A stretch of 35,131 nucleotides of DNA from Clostridiales bacterium (GTDB taxonomy: Bacteria > Bacillota > Clostridia > Oscillospirales > CAG-272), in the NCBI GenBank assembly GCA_012522015.1, contig JAAYLD010000019.1:1-35131 (forward strand), given 5' to 3'. The notes beneath the pieces were generated by a model. The model worked only from the letters and a program-made list of their open reading frames with translations, did not search any database and was not told the DNA's origin. The translations under genes were made by a program, and so were the position numbers. Positions 30,965-35,131 of the stretch are shown piece after piece (the stretch's first letter is position 1; the number at the start of each line of letters is the position of its first letter).

Positions 30965-33046
30965 TCAGCGGGCTATATCAACGTAAAATGGTTTTGTAGT
31001 ATTAAGCACATGGCCATTCGCACAAAGCTGTTTTACTGTCAGCACACAGCCGTCTCTATATCTTTTCGATGAAATCATAAGAGTGTTCTCATTTATGAAT
31101 ATCGTATCCTGCTTAAAGTTATTGATATAAACAACACTTGACTCAGTGAAGCCCACACCTGTTACATATACTGTGTCCGTAAATCTCCGTGCTCCTGTAA
31201 TTTTGTAATCACCGATTCCAAATACAAGGTTCGTCGGCTTATACGGGTTTACACCCCCAAAAGCATCGCCTTCTCCGTATATCATGTCGTACATCAGTGT
31301 TTTTAGCATCACTAAATAGTTGTCGTCATCTGATAGTGTTCTATGAAGGCTGGCTATTACACCTGAATCAAGCCCGAAAAGACCCGTAACATATGCGTAA
31401 AGCTGATATGCAGCAAGGTCTTTATCATCGACGATAAGCTCAAAATTTGACCATATTATATATTCAGTTTGAAAAATATTGCCGTTATCAAGATCATCTG
31501 CCGTAAATTCAAAGTTCGGCAAATGGTCGCCAAACATCACAAGCACAACAGGCTCATCGTAACTGGAAAGAGCATTCGTAAGGTCGCCGATAAACTCATC
31601 GTCCTCACGCAACTGGTTGAGGTAATATTCAAACGATAGCTGCTCCTTCATGTCCTCGTTAACACCGTCGACACTAATAATTTTCTCGTATTCCGCATCA
31701 GACAGGTAACGCCCGTGCCCCTGAACTGTAATAGTATAGATAAAGTCAAGTGTGTCGGTAGTCGTAAGCGTCTTCATAATCTCCCCGGTCAGGCAAAAAT
31801 CTTTTGCCCAACCGCATTCATTGTATGTGACGCCATACATATTTTCAATAGATATGAAGTTATCAAAGCCTAAGTTTGCAAAAACGATATCGCGTCCGTA
31901 AAACACGGCTGTGTTGTTGTGTATCGCTGTTGTATGGTAACCGAATTCCTTTAAATTATAACAGACACTTTCGCACGTTTTATTGGCAAGCACCGTTTTA
32001 TACGGGTATTCACCTGCACCAAAAAACGAAACCTTCATACCGGTTAAAGCTTCAAACTCAATGTTGGCGGTGCCCGCGCCAAAGACAGGAACCGTAAGAT
32101 AACCGGAGGGGTACTTCTCCTTTAAAGATGTGAAAACAGGCGTTGGATCACCGGAATACCCATAATTTTTTAGGTGTTTGGGATCGAAAAAAGACTCAAG
32201 CTGTAAAAATATTATATTTGGCTTCACACTTGAGTGCGTGGTATAATCTTTATCATTTTCCTCAATCTCAGATACAATATCGTCTATCATTTCTTTATCA
32301 TAATCATCGGGTTCGTCAATGCCGCGGTCAACGATGCTGCGGGAAAAGCAGTAAACAAAGCCATAATCCTTATATGCGTTAGCAATATTTGTAAACTGAT
32401 TCGGCAGCACACCGGTATCGCTCGACGTTATCGTCACCCATATAACAAGGGAAGATGATATCATAAAAGGCAGAATTCTTTCCATTGTCGGAAGCTTTTC
32501 CTTCGGGCACTTGATCCCAAGACGGACAATGGCGTTTATCACAACAAGGATTCCAAGTACTATCAGTATTATTTGCCATATTTTCAAGTAATGCTTTACG
32601 ACCGGAACAACAGTTAAAAATATTGAAAAATCAATCGCGGAAAGCGGCGTCGTTCTAAATCCGAGTAAAACGCAGTTTGTCGTTGCTAAACCAAGCCATA
32701 CTATTGAAATTAAAAAAAATACGAAAAACCGTTTGCGGAACAAAAGCGAAATTGATAAAAAAGCAAAAAGTATAGCTGAGTTGTATAGATATATCAGCGG
32801 ATTTGACACCATATTCACAACGCCACCAGCTATTGAGCGGGCGCAAAATATCTCTATAAAAAAATTGAGAACAAGGGCAGAAATAGCAGTAAAAACGGCA
32901 GGGCTCGTCCTCCACTGCTGCACGAAAAAGCTTTTTATGCGTATGGCAACAGTCCGCACGCAAAGAAAAGCTGCATTCTTTTCTATTTTTTTAGGCCTGT
33001 CTTTACCACTATTATCTTCCTTTTTTAATTTTACAGCCATTTTCAT
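30965..33046 (-). CDS. LtaS-like membrane phosphoglycerol transferase (sulfatase fold)
   Basis: Membrane enzyme of the lipoteichoic acid synthase/alkaline-phosphatase superfamily. A cytoplasmic basic N-terminus is followed by about five membrane helices (residues about 50-230) and an extracellular sulfatase domain. LQLESFFDP holds the metal-binding Glu, FGAGTANIEFEALTG the nucleophilic Thr, and VLVMFGDHLPNF the Asp-His pair, as in LtaS. Such enzymes move glycerol-phosphate from phosphatidylglycerol onto a glycolipid or other surface acceptor; the acceptor here is unknown. The last 80 or so residues form an extra beta-rich, IPT-like domain (TDTVYVTGVGFTESSVVYIN) that LtaS lacks. The track start at 33106 is a TTG; GAGGA precedes the ATG at 33046, which I prefer (693 aa). 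Confidence 0.88.
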   Translation of the reverse strand: MKMAVKLKKEDNSGKDRPKKIEKNAAFLCVRTVAIRIKSFFVQQWRTSPAVFTAISALVLNFFIEIFCARSIAGGVVNMVSNPLIYLYNSAILFAFLSISLLFRKRFFVFFLISIVWLGLATTNCVLLGFRTTPLSAIDFSIFLTVVPVVKHYLKIWQIILIVLGILVVINAIVRLGIKCPKEKLPTMERILPFMISSSLVIWVTITSSDTGVLPNQFTNIANAYKDYGFVYCFSRSIVDRGIDEPDDYDKEMIDDIVSEIEENDKDYTTHSSVKPNIIFLQLESFFDPKHLKNYGYSGDPTPVFTSLKEKYPSGYLTVPVFGAGTANIEFEALTGMKVSFFGAGEYPYKTVLANKTCESVCYNLKEFGYHTTAIHNNTAVFYGRDIVFANLGFDNFISIENMYGVTYNECGWAKDFCLTGEIMKTLTTTDTLDFIYTITVQGHGRYLSDAEYEKIISVDGVNEDMKEQLSFEYYLNQLREDDEFIGDLTNALSSYDEPVVLVMFGDHLPNFEFTADDLDNGNIFQTEYIIWSNFELIVDDKDLAAYQLYAYVTGLFGLDSGVIASLHRTLSDDDNYLVMLKTLMYDMIYGEGDAFGGVNPYKPTNLVFGIGDYKITGARRFTDTVYVTGVGFTESSVVYINNFKQDTIFINENTLMISSKRYRDGCVLTVKQLCANGHVLNTTKPFYVDIAR

Positions 33047-33129
33047 TAAATTCCTCAATAATTCAATGGCACCTGATAATGCACGATTACAAAATTTCAC
33101 AAACAATTTTATATTTGTATGATGTTTAA

Positions 33130-33158
33130 AGCATACAGTTTATTCCATGTTATGTCAA
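33130..33158 (-). promoter_or_regulatory. promoter of the LtaS-like gene
   Basis: On the minus strand TTGACA (33153-33158), 17 bases, then TATGCT (33130-33135). The start would be about 75-80 bases upstream of the ATG at 33046. Confidence 0.65.
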
Positions 33159-33192
33159 TAGTATTATTTGAACGGACAGTTGCTTTATTGTA

Positions 33193-33208
33193 AATACCAT
33201 CGGGTATT
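33193..33208. promoter_or_regulatory. inverted repeat between two divergent promoters
   Basis: AATACC-atcg-GGTATT is a perfect 6-base inverted repeat with a 4-base spacer, 14 bases upstream of the -35 at 33222. It is a candidate regulator site; no regulator can be named. Confidence 0.35.
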
Positions 33209-33221
33209 GCAGTAAAAACCG

Positions 33222-33250
33222 TTGACAACAAAACGCGCATTTATTATAAT
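33222..33250 (+). promoter_or_regulatory. consensus promoter upstream of the glnA remnant and guaA
   Basis: TTGACA (33222-33227), exactly 17 bases, TATAAT (33245-33250): a consensus sigma-A promoter, intact although the first gene behind it is destroyed. No terminator lies between it and guaA, so it is the likely guaA promoter today. Confidence 0.85.
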
Positions 33251-33256
33251 GTTTTA

Positions 33257-33407
33257 TCGTTAATTAGCACAAAATTCATATTTATCGCCTTGGTAAATCA
33301 CTGCTGGCAACACACGTGTGCCTTTTCTATTCCCCAAGGAATACAGGTGATGATAGCGCCTTTCTGTCCGTAACTGCTTTGTGCCGCGTGAAAGGATGGT
33401 AGCAGAC
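33257..33407 (+). promoter_or_regulatory. structured 5' leader (possible cis-regulatory RNA)
   Basis: About 150 bases between the promoter and the glnA-remnant start codon. Pairings visible: GCACAAA (33267-33273) with TTTGTGC (33378-33384), closing three local hairpins: ATTTATC/GGTAAAT (33280-33298), GGCA/TGCC (33306-33322) and TATTCC-ccaa-GGAATA (33328-33343). A further stem CTGCT/AGCAG (33374-33405) holds the AAAGGATGG ribosome-binding site in its loop. The closing stem plus multibranch layout resembles an aptamer, but no known riboswitch class matches, and there is no terminator in it. Confidence 0.45.
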
Positions 33408-33756
33408 ATGTATACAAAAGACGATGTCATATCCTACGTGGAAGAGGAGAACGTTAAGTTCATTCGCCTTTCCTTCTGTGACATCACTGGCGCTCAATAA
33501 TGTATTACAATAATGCCGACCGAGTTTCGGCGTGCATTTGATGAGGGCATATCCTTCGACGCTTCAGCCATTGCCGGTTATAGCGATATTGTCCAGTCGA
33601 ATCTTTTGCTACGCCCCGACCCATCTACATTATCGTCCGTTCCGTGGCTCCCGATTCACGGCAGAATGGTTCGTATGTACTGTAGCATACATTTATCCAG
33701 ATGGTCGGCAATTCCCTCGTGACGGACGCTATATTTTAAAAACGGCTGTGGGTGAC
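33408..33756 (+). pseudogene. glnA: glutamine synthetase, N-terminal remnant
   Basis: Starts like a clostridial GlnA, YTKDDVISYVEEENVKFIRL then SFCDITG, but codon 32 is TAA. The frame then continues with FRRAFDEGISFDASAIAGYSD, LLLRPDPSTLSSVPWLP and HGRMVRMYC, all parts of the GS N-terminal domain. A frameshift near 33685 moves the match to another frame, YPDGRQFPRDGRYILKTAV. At that point, about residue 115 of a 440-residue enzyme, GS similarity ends and a response-regulator sequence begins. So the catalytic barrel is gone. The start codon still has a good AAAGGATGG site, promoter and leader. Not functional as glutamine synthetase; another copy must exist elsewhere if the cell makes glutamine. 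Confidence 0.85.
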
Positions 33757-34238
33757 GCTGCGGCTGGTGGTGCCGATGAAGCACGCCGTCTCATGTCCAG
33801 TCATCCTTACAATATTGTAATAATCAATACCCCTCTGCCGGATGACTTTGGGTTGCGGCTTGCCGTTGATCTTATTCGTTATGAGTCGACAGCTGTGCCT
33901 TTTTTTCGTTAGAAGCGAGCTTTATGAGCAAGTGCAGCAGAAAACAAAGGATTATGGTATAATTGTACTGGCAAAACCGTATGAACGGTATGATGCGACC
34001 GAGCTTGTAGATCTTCTTTATGCGGTAAATATGCGTCTGCGAGCGGCCGGCCGCCGAGCCGAGTCGCTTATGAGCCCAATGGAAGAAATACGAATTATCA
34101 ACCGCGCGAAATTAATTCTCATTAAGCGCTTAAAATGACAGAGGCAGAAGCTCACAGATATATTGAAAAAACGCAATGGATCGCTGTATCAAGCGGCGTG
34201 AAGTTGCAGAATCTATAATAAAAACTTACGAATACTGA
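33757..34238 (+). pseudogene. ANTAR-domain response regulator, broken remnant
   Basis: The receiver domain lacks its first roughly 35 residues (including the acidic pocket) and begins at GGADEARRLMSSHPYNIVII, then NTPLPDDFGLRLAVDLI. A frameshift at a T7 run (about 33900) leads to VRSELYEQVQQKTKDYGIIV and LAKPYERYDATELVDLL. The ANTAR RNA-binding part follows: EEIRIINRAKLILIKRLK, a shift at AAAA, MTEAEAHRYIEK, another shift, and MDRCIKRREVAESIIKTYEY ending at a TGA (34236-34238). Intact relatives often lie beside glnA in Clostridia and antiterminate nitrogen genes by binding leader RNA. At least three indels plus the 5' deletion make it non-functional. It ends just before guaA. Confidence 0.85.
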
Positions 34239-34247
34239 GGTATCGTT

Positions 34248-35131
34248 TTGGCAAGGGAAACAGTTCTTATTATTGATTTTGGCGGGCAGTACAAGGAGCT
34301 TATCGCCCGCCGCGTCCACGAATGCGGAGTTTATTCCGTCATCATGCCGCACACCATTAGCGCTGTTGACGTATCGAAAATTGCTCCTATAGGAATTATC
34401 CTCACCGGCGGGCCCGGCAGCGTCAATCAAGAAGGCGCTCCAGCCTGTGACCCCCAAATCCTTGAGATGGGTATACCCATTCTTGGCATCTGCTACGGTA
34501 TGCAGCTTATATGCCATATGATGGGTGGCGTTATCGCATCAGGTGAAAAAAGTGAATACGGCACCGTTTTAGCTGAGTTAAGAGAGGACTGCCCTCTTTT
34601 TTACGGTCAAGGCGGACAAAAACGCGTCCTGATGAGTCATACGGACGTGGTTACAGTTGCCCCGCCGGGCTTTGATGTTACAGCAAGATCACCACAGTGC
34701 ATGATAGCCGGAGTTGAGAATCGCGATCGCTCAATTTATGGAGTTCAGTTCCACCCTGAAGTTGAAAACACACAGAACGGCACTGAAATAATCCACAATT
34801 TCCTTTATCGCATTTGCTCCGCAAAGGGTGGATATACGATGGAGAATTACCTTTCGGAGCAGATAAAGCTTATCAAAGATCGCGTCGGTGATAAAAAAGT
34901 CCTCCTTGCGCTGTCAGGCGGTGTTGACTCATCCGTTTGCGCAGCTCTGCTTGAGCGCGCAATTCCGGGACAGCTAACGTGTATTTTTGTTGATCACGGT
35001 TTCATGCGTAAAAACGAACCGGATGAAATTCGCCATGTATTTGCAAAAAAGAATATCAACTTCCGATGGGTAGATGCAACCGATAGGTTCATTTCCAAGC
35101 TTGCAGGTGTAACCTCACCGGAAACAAAGCG
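34248..35131 (+). CDS. guaA: GMP synthase (glutamine-hydrolysing), 5' part
   Basis: Converts XMP to GMP with ATP and glutamine. The frame starts at TTG (34248), 6 bases after GAGGT, reads ARETVLIIDFGGQYKELIAR and stays open to the window end (294 codons). The glutamine amidotransferase domain has GILGICYGMQL with the nucleophile Cys and GVQFHPEVENT with the catalytic His-x-Glu; the ATP-pyrophosphatase domain begins with the P-loop ALSGGVDSSVCAALL. The remaining roughly 220 residues lie outside the window. The TTG start explains why the supplied ORF track misses it. It probably relies on the promoter at 33222, through about 1 kb of dead glnA/ANTAR sequence; no closer promoter was seen. Confidence 0.96.
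   Translation, partial: MARETVLIIDFGGQYKELIARRVHECGVYSVIMPHTISAVDVSKIAPIGIILTGGPGSVNQEGAPACDPQILEMGIPILGICYGMQLICHMMGGVIASGEKSEYGTVLAELREDCPLFYGQGGQKRVLMSHTDVVTVAPPGFDVTARSPQCMIAGVENRDRSIYGVQFHPEVENTQNGTEIIHNFLYRICSAKGGYTMENYLSEQIKLIKDRVGDKKVLLALSGGVDSSVCAALLERAIPGQLTCIFVDHGFMRKNEPDEIRHVFAKKNINFRWVDATDRFISKLAGVTSPETK

Noticed and set aside
33345-33405. GGTGATG...CGCC followed by AACTGC, resembling the start of a fluoride riboswitch; and GTGCCGCG resembling the T-box core
   Set aside because: The distances and the downstream pairing partners of the fluoride fold are missing, and no fluoride exporter follows. The T-box specifier stem, the AGGGTGG core and the terminator are absent.
34152-34517. 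Minus-strand 121-codon ORF at the ANTAR/guaA boundary
   Set aside because: It lies antisense to the start of guaA, whose frame encodes an unmistakable GMP synthase.
1-35131. CRISPR arrays, tRNA or rRNA genes, transposases, toxin-antitoxin or phage genes
   Set aside because: Looked for on both strands; no repeat-spacer pattern, cloverleaf or matching protein family was seen.

Overview
The window is chromosomal DNA from a low- to mid-GC Gram-positive bacterium of class Clostridia, most likely an Oscillospirales-like gut or anaerobe lineage. This is inferred from several features: a PolC-type replicative polymerase, the rpsB-tsf-pyrH-frr-uppS-cdsA-dxr-rseP-ispG-polC order, a PyrR-type attenuator in front of the pyr genes, an NAD-linked PyrK/PyrD pair, a FeoA/FeoB iron system with a divergent DtxR-family regulator, and remnants of a glutamine synthetase/ANTAR-regulator locus. 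No tRNA, rRNA, CRISPR array, insertion sequence or prophage gene was found.

Layout. 1-5.4 kb is an accessory-looking stretch: an RlmD/RumA-type rRNA methyltransferase with low-complexity inserts, a one-cluster ferredoxin with a cupin protein, a flavodoxin-fold NAD(P)H reductase, a TspO homologue, a decayed flavodoxin gene and a DtxR-family regulator. 5.5-8.0 kb holds feoA-feoB. 8.1-11.4 kb holds a small lipoprotein, lexA and a GTP-type PEP carboxykinase (pckG). 11.5-24.8 kb, all on the minus strand, is a conserved core block: promoter-rpsB-tsf-terminator, then promoter-pyrH-frr-uppS-cdsA-dxr-rseP-ispG-polC. It covers translation, UMP kinase, undecaprenyl-PP and phospholipid precursor synthesis, two MEP isoprenoid steps, intramembrane proteolysis and replication. 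24.8-30.95 kb, on the plus strand, is the de novo pyrimidine operon pyrC-K-D-F-E-B-I behind a recognisable PyrR-type attenuator. 31-33.05 kb is an LtaS-like membrane sulfatase-fold enzyme. 33.1-35.1 kb carries an intact strong promoter and a structured leader, then a glutamine synthetase gene fragment fused by deletion to a broken ANTAR response-regulator gene, then guaA (GMP synthase), which starts at TTG and runs off the window. guaA is missing from the supplied ORF track.

The most informative observations are: (1) the pyr leader, where a CNGNGA hexaloop hairpin, a complementary antiterminator strand and a terminator can all be read; (2) rseP, whose open frame has no ATG/GTG/TTG that would include the first membrane helix, but has an ATT codon overlapping the dxr stop behind a good Shine-Dalgarno; (3) the glnA'-'ANTAR deletion fusion upstream of guaA, with its promoter and leader preserved; (4) a second multiply broken gene (flavodoxin); (5) a terminator-like hairpin in the divergent cupin/reductase intergenic region that no annotated gene reads into. 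I do not see a clearly new multigene system; the candidates offered are mostly regulatory or evolutionary.
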